A DNA stretch of 64,000 nt from Bradyrhizobium diazoefficiens USDA 110 (GTDB taxonomy: Bacteria; Pseudomonadota; Alphaproteobacteria; Rhizobiales; Xanthobacteraceae): positions 8,294,001-8,358,000 of the forward strand of contig NC_004463.1 of the NCBI RefSeq assembly GCF_000011365.1. Direction: 5' to 3'. Shown piece by piece: positions 26,005 through 35,700 of this stretch (positions within the stretch are counted from its first letter, which is position 1; every line of letters starts with the position of its first letter). Below the pieces are notes generated by a model. That model saw nothing but the letters and a program-made list of their open reading frames with translations. It did no database searches and was not told the DNA's origin. The position numbers and the translations under genes were made by a program.

Positions 26005-27057
26005 ATGCCGATCGTCAGGGCCGACCGCCTCACGCGCATCAGCGCCGCCCTGCTCCAGGCGGCGGGAGCTTCCCAGGAAGAGGCCGATGCGGTCGCGACC
26101 GGCTGCGTCAACGCCAATCTCGCCGGCCACGACTCCCACGGTGTGATCGCGGTTCCCACCTATATCGACCGCATCAAGGCCGGGCACATCGTTCCCGGCG
26201 CGACATGGACCATCATCCAGGAATCGCCGACCACGACCGTAATCGACGGCCATTGGGGATTTGGTTTCCACGTCAACGCCAAGGCAATGGCGCTGACGAT
26301 CGAGAAGGCGAAGACGGCGAACGTCGCCGCCTGCACCGTGTTCCGGCAGAGCCATGTCGGCCGCCTCGCCGCTTATCCGCTGATGGCGATGCGCGAAGGC
26401 ATGATCGGGATTGCGACCGCGGACTCCGGCCGCTCGCCGAAGCACGTGGCGCCGTTCGGCGGCAAGGAGGCGCGGCTCGGCACCAACCCGATCTCGATCG
26501 CGGTGCCGTCCGATCTCGATGCGCCGTTCTACCTGGACATGGCGACCTCGGCGGTCGCCGCCGGCAAGATCCAGCTCGCTGTGGCCCGCGGCGATAAGAT
26601 CCCGACGGGATGGATCATCGATGCCGAGGGACGGCACACCAACGACCCGACCCAGTATCGCAAGGGCGGCGCGCTGCTGCCGCTCGGCGGCACCGAGGGC
26701 TACAAGGGCAGCGGGCTTGCCGCCATGGTCGAGGTGCTGTGCGGCCTGCTCACCGGTCTCGGCTTCGGCGTCGAGCCGACGGGGCGGCACAATGACGGCT
26801 GCTTCATGGCGGTGTTCAACGTCGCCGCGTTCCGCCCGCTGAAGGAGTTCAAGCGCGAGGTCGCCGAATTCGCGCGCTATCTGAAATCGACCCCGCCCTC
26901 CGAGGGCAGCACGGGCGTCTACTATCCCGGCGAGATCGAGGGCGTGCGCGAGCAACAGCGGCTGCGTGACGGCATCGAGGTCGAGGATGCCACCTGGGAC
27001 AAGCTGCGCGCGCTGGCGCGGGAATACCGGCTCGACACGGTGCTCGATCTGGCCTGA
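26005..27057 (+). CDS. Ldh_2-family (malate/L-lactate/ureidoglycolate-type) dehydrogenase
   Basis: A 350-residue NAD(P)-dependent oxidoreductase of the LDH2/MDH/YiaK family, unrelated to classical lactate dehydrogenase. Family segments are ANLAGHDSHGVIAVPTYIDRI near the N-terminus with the active-site histidine, VFRQSHVGRLAAYP, GTNPISIAVP, FYLDMATSAVAAGKI and LPLGGTEGYKGSGLAAMVE. It should oxidise a 2-hydroxy acid or reduce a 2-keto/imino acid. It is first of three tightly spaced genes (LLM monooxygenase 22 bp later, FAH hydrolase 14 bp after that), so it belongs to one catabolic route; the substrate is unknown. Start at ATG 26005. Confidence 0.9.
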   Translation: MPIVRADRLTRISAALLQAAGASQEEADAVATGCVNANLAGHDSHGVIAVPTYIDRIKAGHIVPGATWTIIQESPTTTVIDGHWGFGFHVNAKAMALTIEKAKTANVAACTVFRQSHVGRLAAYPLMAMREGMIGIATADSGRSPKHVAPFGGKEARLGTNPISIAVPSDLDAPFYLDMATSAVAAGKIQLAVARGDKIPTGWIIDAEGRHTNDPTQYRKGGALLPLGGTEGYKGSGLAAMVEVLCGLLTGLGFGVEPTGRHNDGCFMAVFNVAAFRPLKEFKREVAEFARYLKSTPPSEGSTGVYYPGEIEGVREQQRLRDGIEVEDATWDKLRALAREYRLDTVLDLA

Positions 27058-27078
27058 CGCAATTCGGAGAACAGCAGC

Positions 27079-28446
27079 ATGACGCGGCAGATGGTACTGG
27101 TCGGCTTCCTCCAGGCGCAAAACTGCACCAATTTGCCGAGCTCCTGGCGGCATCCGGACTCGCGCGACGATTCGATGTCGGCGGATTACTATCAGGAGAT
27201 CGCCAGGATCCTCGAAGCCGGCAAGTTTCACATGGCCTTCTTCGACGATCGCCTGGCGATGCCGGACCGCTACGGCAACGACCACGCCCATACCGTCGAA
27301 TACGGCATCCGCTGCGTGAAGATGGACCCGCTGATCGTGCTGACCACGATGGGCATGGTCACCGACAAGCTCGGCCTTGGCGCGACCTGCTCGACCACCT
27401 ATTACGAGCCGTTCGACGTCGCGCGCCGCTTCGCGACGCTCGACTTGATGTCCGGCGGGCGCGCGGGCTGGAACGTCGTCACCTCGCTCAATGACGGCGA
27501 GGCGCTCAACATGGGCCGGGACTCCCATCCCGAACACGATTCCCGCTACGACCGCGCCGACGAGTTCATGGAGGTCGTCCTCGGCCACTGGGACACGTGG
27601 GAGGACGGCGCGCTCATCATGGACAAGAGGAGCGGCCGCTTTGCCGATCCGGCCAAGGTGAAGCGGCTCGATCACAAGGGAGCAGCCTTCAAGTCGCGCG
27701 GGCCGTTCACCGTGCCGCGTTCGCAACAGGGCCATCCTGTCATCATCCAGGCCGGCGCATCCGGCCGCGGCCAGCGCTTTGCCGGCCGCTGGGGCGAGGT
27801 GATCTTCACCGCCGCGCGCAACCTCGCCGCGGCCAAGGAGGGTTATGCGGCCGTGCGCAACGAGGCGGCCAAAGCCGGCCGCGATCCCGAGCAGATGTTC
27901 CTCTGCAACCTGACGACGCCGGTCTGCGGCGCGACCAAGGCCGAAGCCGAAGACAAGATGGCGCTGATCAACAAGCTGCCGCTCCAGATCGACGCGCTGT
28001 CGCTGCTCGCCGAAGCGCTCAATTACGATTTCGCCTCCAAGGACCTCGACGCGCCGCTGACCACGGAAGAGCTGAAGAGCATGCAGGGCATTCTGGGCAT
28101 CCGCGACGGCGTGCTGAAGAATTCAGGCAAGAGCAATCCGAGCGCGCGCGATTTCGTCACCTTCTCCAGCCGCGGCCAGGTGCAGGACGCGATGGTCGGC
28201 GGCCCCAAGGAGATCGCGGACAAGCTCGAAGAGATGTTCGTCGAGCGCGGCTGCGACGGCTTCGTCATCGCGGCCACCTACGTGCCCGGCTCCTACGCCG
28301 ATTTCGTTCGCCATATCGTGCCGGAATTGCAGCGGCGCGGCTTGTTCCAGAAGGACTATCGCGGCAAGACGCTGCGGGAAAATCTCGGCTTGAGGCGGCC
28401 TGCCGCCGGCGCCTGGAAGGTGCAGCCGCGCGATGCTGCGGAATAA
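27079..28446 (+). CDS. LLM flavin-dependent monooxygenase, NtaA/SnaA/SoxA/DszA type
   Basis: A 455-residue FMN-dependent monooxygenase of the bacterial-luciferase-like family, needing a separate flavin reductase. Diagnostic stretches are HPDSRDDSMSADYYQEIARI, FFDDRLAMPDRYGND, GLGATCSTTYYEPFDVARRF, GGRAGWNVVTSLNDGEALN and GHPVIIQAGASGRGQRFAG. Known relatives attack nitrilotriacetate, EDTA, pristinamycin IIB and dibenzothiophene sulfone, so the substrate here could be an N- or S-containing compound. No reductase is encoded beside it. The ATG at 27079 follows TTCGGAGAACAGC. It shares an operon with an Ldh_2 dehydrogenase and a FAH hydrolase. Confidence 0.9.
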   Translation: MTRQMVLVGFLQAQNCTNLPSSWRHPDSRDDSMSADYYQEIARILEAGKFHMAFFDDRLAMPDRYGNDHAHTVEYGIRCVKMDPLIVLTTMGMVTDKLGLGATCSTTYYEPFDVARRFATLDLMSGGRAGWNVVTSLNDGEALNMGRDSHPEHDSRYDRADEFMEVVLGHWDTWEDGALIMDKRSGRFADPAKVKRLDHKGAAFKSRGPFTVPRSQQGHPVIIQAGASGRGQRFAGRWGEVIFTAARNLAAAKEGYAAVRNEAAKAGRDPEQMFLCNLTTPVCGATKAEAEDKMALINKLPLQIDALSLLAEALNYDFASKDLDAPLTTEELKSMQGILGIRDGVLKNSGKSNPSARDFVTFSSRGQVQDAMVGGPKEIADKLEEMFVERGCDGFVIAATYVPGSYADFVRHIVPELQRRGLFQKDYRGKTLRENLGLRRPAAGAWKVQPRDAAE

Positions 28447-28460
28447 CTGGAGGATCCGAC

Positions 28461-29246
28461 ATGCGCTGGCTGAAATTCTCCGCCTCGGACAAGACCTCCT
28501 GGGGGATCGTTGAAGGCGACCGGGTCATCGCAATCGACGGCGATCCCTTCCGCGAATGGCAGCGCACCTCGCGCACGCTTCCGCTTGGCGAGGTGAAGAT
28601 CGAGCTGCCGCTGATCCCGCGCACCTTCTATTGCGTCGGCCTGAACTATTTGAAGCACCTGAAGGAGGCCGCCGACAAGCGCGGCGAGGTGCCGGCCGTG
28701 CCTGACAGGCCCGAGATCGGCTATCGCGCGCAGAACGCGCTGATCGCACACGACGAGGAGGTCGTGATCCCCTCTTTCGCGACGGACAAGATCCACTACG
28801 AGGGCGAGCTCGTCGTCGTCATCGGCAAGAAGGTCAAACACCTCACCAAGCAGAACGCGATGGATTGCGTGTTCGGCTACACCATCGGCAACGACGTCAG
28901 CGAGCGCAGCTGGCAGAAGGCGGATCGCAGCCTGTGGCGCTCGAAGAACGCCGACACGTTCAAGCCGATGGGCCCGTGGATCGAGACCGAGGCGAATCTC
29001 GCCAGGATGGAGACCGTCGTCCGCGTCAACGGCAAGGAGACCAACCGCTTCTACACCAACGACATGATCTTCGGCGTGGTGCCGTTCCTGGTCGAGCTGA
29101 CCAAGTACTTTACGCTATGGCCGGGCGATGTGATCTGGATGGGCACCGACGGCGCCTCGCCGGACATCAAGCACGGCGATGTCGTGGAGATCGATATCAC
29201 CGGCATCGGCACGCTGCGCAATCGGTTCGTGCGGGAGCAACGGTAG
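28461..29246 (+). CDS. Fumarylacetoacetate hydrolase family protein
   Basis: A 261-residue FAH-fold enzyme. TFYCVGLNYLKHLKEAAD, DKIHYEGELVVVIGKK with the E-x-E-like metal ligands, FGYTIGNDVSERSWQK, and GDVIWMGTDGASPDIKHGDVVEIDITGIG follow the family order. Such enzymes cleave or decarboxylate fumarylacetoacetate, acylpyruvates, or 2-oxo-hept-3-ene-dioates in aromatic degradation using Mg2+. I chose ATG 28461, preceded by CTGGAGGATCC, rather than the much longer open frame upstream that runs inside the LLM gene. As last gene of the operon it probably hydrolyses a ring-opened or keto product made by the other two enzymes. Confidence 0.88.
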   Translation: MRWLKFSASDKTSWGIVEGDRVIAIDGDPFREWQRTSRTLPLGEVKIELPLIPRTFYCVGLNYLKHLKEAADKRGEVPAVPDRPEIGYRAQNALIAHDEEVVIPSFATDKIHYEGELVVVIGKKVKHLTKQNAMDCVFGYTIGNDVSERSWQKADRSLWRSKNADTFKPMGPWIETEANLARMETVVRVNGKETNRFYTNDMIFGVVPFLVELTKYFTLWPGDVIWMGTDGASPDIKHGDVVEIDITGIGTLRNRFVREQR

Positions 29247-29247
29247 A

Positions 29248-30166
29248 TCAGCTCGCGCCGCCTGAGCGGCCCTTCACATGATCGATAAAGGCCCGCAACT
29301 TCGGCATGATTTGTCGGTGACCGGGATAGTACAGGAACACGCCCGGTGTCATCGGCGCGAATTGCTCCAGGACGGGAACGAGCTTGCCCGCCGCCATGGC
29401 ACCGGTGGCCAGCGGTGCGGGCACTTGCGCAAGACCCACACCTTCGACGGCGGCTCCGAGCATCGTCGGAAAGTCGTTCGCGATGAAAGGTCCCGCAACC
29501 ACAATCTCGATCGAACGACCGTTGTCGTCGAGCGACCATGACGCAAGCGCACCGTTCGATCGTCGCAATCTCAAGCACGCGTGCTCGCGCAGATCGTCCG
29601 GCCGCTCGGGCCGACCGCGGCGGGCAAGGTAAGCCGGGCTGCCGAGGATAATGAGCGGTAGCGGGTTCGTCAGGCGCACCGCGACCATGTCGGGGGCGAT
29701 GAACTGGCCCAACCTGATGCCGGCGTCAAAACCTTCGGCTGCGAGGTCGACCAGCTCTTCGCTTGCGGCAAGCTCCACCTCGATCTCGGGAAATGCCCGA
29801 CAGAACGACGCGATCAGCGGCTCCAGCAGGATCGGCACGACGGAGCGCGGCACGGTGAGACGCAGGAGGCCGGCCGGTCGCTGTCCGAGCTCGCGCCGCC
29901 CCGCTTGCCGCGACGAGCTCCTCGAAGGCGGGTCTGGCGCGCGCAAGGAATCTTTCGCCGGCTTCGGTCAAACCGACGCTGCGGGTCGTGCGGATGAAGA
30001 GCGCGGCGCCGACGCGCGCCTCGAGCGCGCGTATCGCCTGACTGATGGCCGATGGCGTGACCCCGAGCTCAGCTGCCGCTCGGCGGAAACTGCGATGCTG
30101 GGCGACACTCAGGAACGCCTCCACGCCGTCCAGTGCACCGTGCCTGACTGTGAAGTTCTGCTTCAT
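29248..30166 (-). pseudogene. LysR-family regulator split by a frameshift
   Basis: The N-terminal helix-turn-helix (VEAFLSVAQHRSFRRAAAEL, TPSAISQAIRALEARVGAALF) is encoded from ATG 30166 and stays in phase to about 29900. The effector domain (LLRLTVPRSVVPILLEPLIA to FIDHVKGRSGG) continues in a different frame down to 29248. On the plus strand the shift lies at or near the four-C run at 29899-29902; removing one base there restores one LysR of about 305 residues reading ELVAASGRRELGQRPAGLLR. Everything else looks intact, so this is either a recent frameshift or a sequence error. It converges with the FAH gene (stop one base away) and is divergent from the gene at 30267, which it probably controlled. 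Confidence 0.85.
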
Positions 30167-30266
30167 AGCCCGTCAACATTATCGCGAATAGTAACTCGCG
30201 GGAAGCGGCCTTACATCCGAATTGCAAATGAGCCGTGCCGTCGCCGCAGCCGCCGCGATCGGAGAC

Positions 30267-30686
30267 ATGAAATCGATGAAGACAATCCGCGACGTCGTCC
30301 TGAACGTCGTCTTGGCAGTCACCCTCATACTCACAGGCGCAACCTCCATGGCCGATCCTTCACTTGCCCAATCACAGACCGCGGCGCCGACAACGGGGGT
30401 CATGGTCATCCTGACCGTCAAGGCGGGCGTCACCCGAGATCAGATCATGGCCGTCATGCCCGATGAAATCAGGCAGACCGTGCAGCTCTATCTCAACGGA
30501 ACGGTTCGCGAATGGTATTCGCGATCCGACGGGCGCGGCGCCGTATTCCTGTTGAATGTCAGGGATGTCGCCGAGGGACACGCGATCATGGATGGCCTGC
30601 CGCTCGCGCGGCGGGAGCTCATGGACCACGACTACATCGCAGTCGGTCCGCTGATGCCGCTCGGTCTGCTGATGGCCAAACCCTGA
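30267..30686 (+). CDS. Exported muconolactone-isomerase-like small protein
   Basis: A 139-residue protein with a signal peptide (MKSMKTIRDVVLNVVLAVTL, cleavage near LAQ, around residue 35) and a ferredoxin-like alpha/beta domain: VMVILTVKAGVTRDQIMAVM, REWYSRSDGRGAVFLLNV and IMDGLPLARRELMDHDYIAVGPL. The pattern of W-x-R-x-G followed by GLPL and a conserved end resembles muconolactone delta-isomerase and related dimeric alpha/beta-barrel proteins, which are normally cytosolic. Start at ATG 30267 because GGAG lies just before it; in-frame upstream starts (30222, 30228) lack a site and spoil the signal. It leads a trio with two membrane-protein genes and is divergent from the split LysR gene. Confidence 0.65.
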   Translation: MKSMKTIRDVVLNVVLAVTLILTGATSMADPSLAQSQTAAPTTGVMVILTVKAGVTRDQIMAVMPDEIRQTVQLYLNGTVREWYSRSDGRGAVFLLNVRDVAEGHAIMDGLPLARRELMDHDYIAVGPLMPLGLLMAKP

Positions 30687-30758
30687 GCGTCCGCCAACGC
30701 CGAACCGACCAGCTTCGACTGCACCCGGCCGGAGAGGCCACCACAAGGACATCCGAAC

Positions 30759-31262
30759 GTGCCGCAAAGCTTCAACCTTCCCTTCGTGCTCAGCGTCGCC
30801 GGTGCTTTCCTGACAAGCGCGGTGGTGGCTTCGATCTACGTCTGGCCGGCACTCCGCGTCATGCCGCGCTACGAGGCCCTGAGACTGCTCGCGGCCTTCA
30901 ACGCGTTCAGGTTCTTCGGCATGAATTTCATGGTGGCGGGATTCGTATCCGCGGAGTTGAGCCCGAATTTCGCCGCCGAGGTCGGATGGGGGGACCTTAT
31001 TGCCGCCACTCTCGCGCTCGCGTCAATCGCAGCACTCTCCTGGCGATGGTCGATCGCAATTCCGGTGGTCTGGGCGTTCAACGTCTGGGGCACGCTGGAT
31101 CTCCTGAATGCCTACTACATGGGCGTGACGAAAATCCAGGATCCCGGCCTCTTCGGCGCCGGCATTTATATTCCAGCCCTCTACGTGCCGCTGCTGCTCG
31201 TCAGCCATGTTCTCGTCTTCATGATTCTGGTGAGGTCCGGATCGGAAGAAGAAACGGCCTGA
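30759..31262 (+). CDS. Hypothetical membrane protein (167 aa)
   Basis: An integral membrane protein with about four or five hydrophobic segments (for example FVLSVAGAFLTSAVVASIYV, LIAATLALASIAALSW and LYVPLLLVSHVLVFMILV). The start is a GTG at 30759, 72 bases after the isomerase-like gene. I do not recognise a specific family. Conserved-looking polar residues lie in FNAFRFFGMNFM and NVWGTLDLLNAYYMG between helices. Being in the same direction and close to both neighbours, it is likely co-transcribed with them; function is unknown. Confidence 0.65.
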   Translation: MPQSFNLPFVLSVAGAFLTSAVVASIYVWPALRVMPRYEALRLLAAFNAFRFFGMNFMVAGFVSAELSPNFAAEVGWGDLIAATLALASIAALSWRWSIAIPVVWAFNVWGTLDLLNAYYMGVTKIQDPGLFGAGIYIPALYVPLLLVSHVLVFMILVRSGSEEETA

Positions 31263-31323
31263 CATGGCCGCTGGCCGCGATCTCGTGCGTCCACCGCAGT
31301 CGACCTCTCTCTAGGGAACGCCG

Positions 31324-32163
31324 ATGAACAGCGATGCTGCTTCCGTTGCCGCCCCGGCCCAGCCTGCCATCCGGCTCGGCTTGATGTGGACCGTTCTATT
31401 CACGATCCTGTGGACCTGGCTGATCTACTCGCTCCCCGCACTTCCGCAGAGCGGTTTTCCGGCCCTCGGCGTTCGGCTGCTGGCCCATGGGCTCATTGCG
31501 CTCGGCCTGTGGCTCGGGCTCGAAAACACCGCGTTGACGCCAGAGCAACGCCGGGCGACCTGGCTGGTCGTCATGGTCTCCTTCACGCTTTGGGCTGCCC
31601 TCGCCTGGACGGCATCCATCAATGGTTCATTCCGCACGGGCGCCTCCTCCTTGCCGCTGCTTCCCGCGGCGATCCTGCTGCCAGTGATCGTCGGCACTCC
31701 GGTGCTGATGCTATCGAAGCGGGTCGGACAATTGCTCGATGCAATGCCGGCGACGTGGCTCATCGCCCCTCAGGTTTATCGCATCTTTGGCAGTCAATGG
31801 CTCGCTTACTGGCTGCGCGGGGTGCTGCCGGGCGTCTGGGCATTGCCGGCAGGAGCCGGCGACGTGCTGACCGGACTGTTCGCGGTGCCGGTGGCGATCG
31901 CCTTGGCGGCCGGGACGGCCGAGGGGCGGACAGGTGCGATCTTCTGGAATATCTTCGGCCTCGCAGACTTCGCCGTTGCGATCGCCCTGGGAATGGCGAT
32001 GTCGCCTGGCCCGTTCCAGCTCATCGTTCCGGATGGCCCGAGCATGGCCATTGATACCTTTCCGAACGTGCTGACCCCGGCTTTCGTCGTGCCAAGCTCG
32101 ATCCTGCTGCATGCACTGTCGCTGCGCCAACTGCGCCGGCGCAGCCGGACTGAGGCAGTGTGA
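31324..32163 (+). CDS. Hypothetical membrane protein (279 aa)
   Basis: A polytopic membrane protein with about seven or eight hydrophobic segments (WTVLFTILWTWLIYSLPAL, LLAHGLIALGLWLGL, LPLLPAAILLPVIVGTPVL and others) and a basic C-terminal tail (RQLRRRSRTEA). It begins at ATG 31324, 61 bases after the previous membrane-protein gene. A short motif AGAGDVLTGLFAVPVAIALA lies in the second half. No transporter or enzyme family is recognised. It ends 14 bases before the convergent AsnC-family gene. It is the last of the possible three-gene unit. Confidence 0.65.
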   Translation: MNSDAASVAAPAQPAIRLGLMWTVLFTILWTWLIYSLPALPQSGFPALGVRLLAHGLIALGLWLGLENTALTPEQRRATWLVVMVSFTLWAALAWTASINGSFRTGASSLPLLPAAILLPVIVGTPVLMLSKRVGQLLDAMPATWLIAPQVYRIFGSQWLAYWLRGVLPGVWALPAGAGDVLTGLFAVPVAIALAAGTAEGRTGAIFWNIFGLADFAVAIALGMAMSPGPFQLIVPDGPSMAIDTFPNVLTPAFVVPSSILLHALSLRQLRRRSRTEAV

Positions 32164-32177
32164 GTCCCGTCGTTGTC

Positions 32178-32633
32178 TCAGAACGGCAGCGCCACGCCGG
32201 TCTTGATCTCCTTCAGCACCACATTGCTGCGGACATAGCGGATGCCGGGGATGCGGAACATGAACTCGTCGAGGAATCTGTTATAGGCCGCCATGTCCTG
32301 CACGACGACGCGCAAATGATAATCGGCGTCGCCCGTGGTCGCGAAACATTCCAGCACCTCGCGGCGCGTCGTGACCCTGGCCACGAATTCGTCGACGAAC
32401 TTCGCATCGTGCCGCTCCAGCGAGACGTGGAGGATGGCCGACATCGTAAATCCCGCCTGCTCGCGCGCGACCAGCGCCGCATAGCCTTGGATGACGCCGC
32501 TCTCCTCCAGCGCGCGCACCCTGCGCCAGCAGGCGGAAGTGGACATGCCGATCTCGTCGGCGAGCTGCTGATTGGTGGCGCGACCATCCTTCTGAAGGTG
32601 GGCGAGTATTCGCGTGTCCTGTTCTTCGATCAT
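32178..32633 (-). CDS. Lrp/AsnC-family transcriptional regulator
   Basis: A 151-residue feast/famine regulator: N-terminal winged helix (MIEEQDTRILAHLQKDGRATNQ, recognition helix around STSACWRRVRAL) and the C-terminal RAM ligand domain (AILHVSLERHD, VLECFATTGDADYHLRVVV, IPGIRYVRSNVVLKEIK). These regulators form octamers and sense amino acids. It is divergent from the indolepyruvate oxidoreductase gene, 154 bp away, with AT-rich palindromes in the gap, so an aromatic or branched amino acid is a likely ligand. The ATG at 32633 is preceded by GGAGGCCTCC, a strong site; the open frame to 32747 has none. Confidence 0.92.
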   Translation of the reverse strand: MIEEQDTRILAHLQKDGRATNQQLADEIGMSTSACWRRVRALEESGVIQGYAALVAREQAGFTMSAILHVSLERHDAKFVDEFVARVTTRREVLECFATTGDADYHLRVVVQDMAAYNRFLDEFMFRIPGIRYVRSNVVLKEIKTGVALPF

Positions 32634-32672
32634 GGAGGCCTCCCCGGGCCGAGAACATCTACCAAATTTGAT

Positions 32673-32702
32673 TGCCTTGCGCAAAATTCTACCGAAATTT
32701 TG
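32673..32702. promoter_or_regulatory. AT-rich palindromes, candidate AsnC operator
   Basis: In the divergent gap there is a perfect inverted repeat CAAAATT-N7-AATTTTG (32682-32688 and 32696-32702) preceded by the eight-base palindrome CAAATTTG (32673-32680). The segment is strikingly AT-rich for this DNA. Lrp/AsnC proteins bind such sites between their own gene and a divergent target, so this is the likely operator; the link is inference. Confidence 0.6.
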
Positions 32703-32787
32703 ATATATGCGGGACAAATAGGTAAGACCTACCAGCCTCCCAGGCATAATCTTCCAGCTTCAGGCAGGATGCCGCGCGAGGTCCACC

Positions 32788-35700
32788 ATGGACGCCATTC
32801 CGTCACTCGACGCTTACGAGCTCTCCGACCGCTACGACCGCGAGGACGGCCGCGTCTTCCTCACGGGTACGCAGGCCATCGTCCGCATCGCACTCGACCA
32901 GGCGAAGCGCGACCGTATGCGCGGTCTCAACACCGCCGGCTTCATCTCCGGCTATCGCGGCTCGCCGCTCGGCGGCATCGATCTCGAGCTGTGGCGCATC
33001 CAGGAGCGCCTCAAGCGGGACCGCATCGAATTCCTTCCGGCCGTGAACGAGGACCTCGCGGCAACCGCCGTGCTCGGCTCGCAACAAGTCGAGACGCAAG
33101 CGGAGCGCGAGGTCGATGGCGTGTTCGGGCTCTGGTACGGCAAGGGTCCCGGCGTCGACCGCTCCGGCGATGCGCTCAAGCACGGCAATGCCTATGGCTC
33201 CTCGCCTCATGGCGGCGTGCTGGTGGTCGCCGGCGACGACCATGGCTGCGTCTCCTCCTCGATGCCGCACCAGTCCGACGTCGCCTTCATGAGCTGGTTC
33301 ATGCCGACGTTGCATCCAGCCGATGTCGGCGAATATCTGGCGTTCGGCGAATATGGCTACGCGCTGAGCCGCTTCTCCGGCATGTGGGTCGGCTTCAAGG
33401 CGATCTCGGAGATCGTGGAGTCAGGCGCATCCGTCGCGCTGCGCCCGCCGCGCGCCTTCCGCACGCCCGACTTCACGCCGCCGCCGGGCGGCCTGCATTA
33501 TCGCTGGCCGGACCTGCCGGGACCGCAGATCGAGGAGCGGCTGGAGGCGAAGAAGCACGCGGTCTATGCCTTCGCAAAGGCCAATCCGATCGACCGCCAC
33601 ATCTACGACATTCCGAACGCCACCTACGGCATCGTCACCACAGGCAAGGCGCATCTCGACCTGATGGAAGCGCTGCGGCTGATGGGCCTCGATGAGGCGG
33701 CCTGCCGCAGCATCGGCATCGACGTCTACAAGGTCGGCATGGTCTGGCCGCTGGCGCTACATGACGCGATGGACTTCGTGAAGGGCAAGCGCGAGATCCT
33801 CGTTGTCGAGGAAAAGCGCGGCATCATCGAGAGCCAGTTCAAGGAGTATTTCTACGACTATCCCGGCACCAAGCCCGAGCGCATGGTCGGCAAGCATGAC
33901 GAGCGAGGGGCGCGGCTGATCTCCTGGATCGGCGAATTGTCGCCGCGTGCGCTGGCTGGCGTGCTCGCCCGCCGGCTCGATCCGATGTTTCCGGGCCTCA
34001 ATCTCGCCGCACGCGCGGCCGCCTTGATGCCTGAAGCCGCCCGCACGATCAACGTCAGCGGTGCGACACGTACGCCTTATTTCTGCTCGGGCTGCCCACA
34101 CAACACGTCGACAAAGGTGCCTGAGGGCTCGAAGGCGCTGGCCGGCATCGGTTGCCACTTCATGGCGAGCTGGATGGACCGCGAGACGTCGTCGCTGATC
34201 CAGATGGGCGGCGAGGGCGTGAACTGGGCAGCGTCATCGAGATTCACCGGCAACAGGCACATCTTCCAGAATCTCGGCGAAGGCACCTACTATCACTCCG
34301 GCTCGATGGCGATCCGGCAGGCGATCGCCGCCAAGGCCAACATCACCTACAAGATCCTGTTCAACGACGCCGTCGCCATGACCGGCGGCCAGCCGGTCGA
34401 CGGCCCCATCAGTGTCCATGCCATCGCGCATAGCGTCCGTGCTGAAGGCGTGGCGCGCATCGCGCTGGTGTCGGACGATCCCGCGCAATTTTCGCCGGCG
34501 GACCTGCCCATCGGCGTCACCATCCATCCGCGCGAGGAAATGGACCCCGTGCAGCGCGAGCTGCGCGAGGTCTCCGGCGTCTCCGTCCTGATCTACCAGC
34601 AGACCTGCGCCACCGAGAAACGGCGCCGCCGCAAGCGCGGGCAGATGGCCGACCCCAAGCGTTTTGCCTACATCAACGACCTCGTCTGCGAGGGCTGCGG
34701 CGACTGCTCGGTCGAATCCAACTGCCTCAGCGTCGAGCCGAAGGAGACGCCGTTCGGCCGCAAGCGGCAAATCAACCTGTCGACCTGCAACAAGGATTTT
34801 TCCTGCCTCAACGGCTTCTGTCCCAGTTTCGTGACTGTCGAAGGCGCGACGCGCCGGAAGAAGAGCGCGAGCCAGATCGACGCGGTCGGCCGCGCGGCGA
34901 CGCTTCCCCTGCCCGCTCCCGTCGCGCTCGACCGTCCCTACGACCTGCTGGTAACAGGCGTCGGCGGCACCGGCGTGATCACCGTCGGCGCGCTGATCGG
35001 CATGGCCGCGCATCTCGAACGGAGCGGCGTCTCGGTCCTCGACTTCACCGGCTTTGCGCAGAAGTTTGGCCCGGTGCTGAGCTACATCCGCCTCGCCGCC
35101 TCGCCCGAAGCGTTGCACCAGGTCCGCATCGACCAGGGCGCGGCCGATGCGTTGATCGGCTGCGACCTCGTCGTCAGCTCCGCGCCGAAGGCGTCCGGCA
35201 CCTATCGCCGCGGTACGCGCGCCGCTGTCAACACGGCGGAGATGCCGACCGGCGACGTCGTCCGCTTCCGCGACGCCGATCTCGCTTCGCCCGCCCGCCT
35301 GCGCGCGATCCGGCAGGTCGTCGGCAACGACAATCTCGACACCATCAACGCCAACGCGCTGGCCGAACGGCTGCTGGGCGATGCCGTCTATGCCAACATC
35401 ATCATGCTGGGCTTTGCCTGGCAGCGCGGACTGATCCCCGTCTCGCTGCAAGCGCTGTTGCGCGCGATCGAGCTCAACGGCATCGCGGTCGAGCGCAACA
35501 AGCAGGCCTTTGCCTGGGGCCGGATCGCCGCCGCCGATCCGGACTCTCTGCCGAGGGCGGACGATACGCCCAAAACCGAGACGCTCGACCAGCTCATCGC
35601 CCGCCGCGCCGATTTCCTCACCGCTTATCAGAACGCGGCCTATGCGGCACGCTACCGGACGATCGTCAATAAGGTTCGCAACGCCGAAGCTGCGCTGAGC

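Noticed and set aside
25909..27735. A 608-codon minus-strand frame across the Ldh_2 and LLM genes
   Set aside because: Antisense to two well-supported enzymes; composition is that of a shadow frame.
29278..30466. Plus-strand frames opposite the split LysR gene
   Set aside because: They are shadows; the minus-strand translation shows clear HTH and effector domain sequence in two frames.
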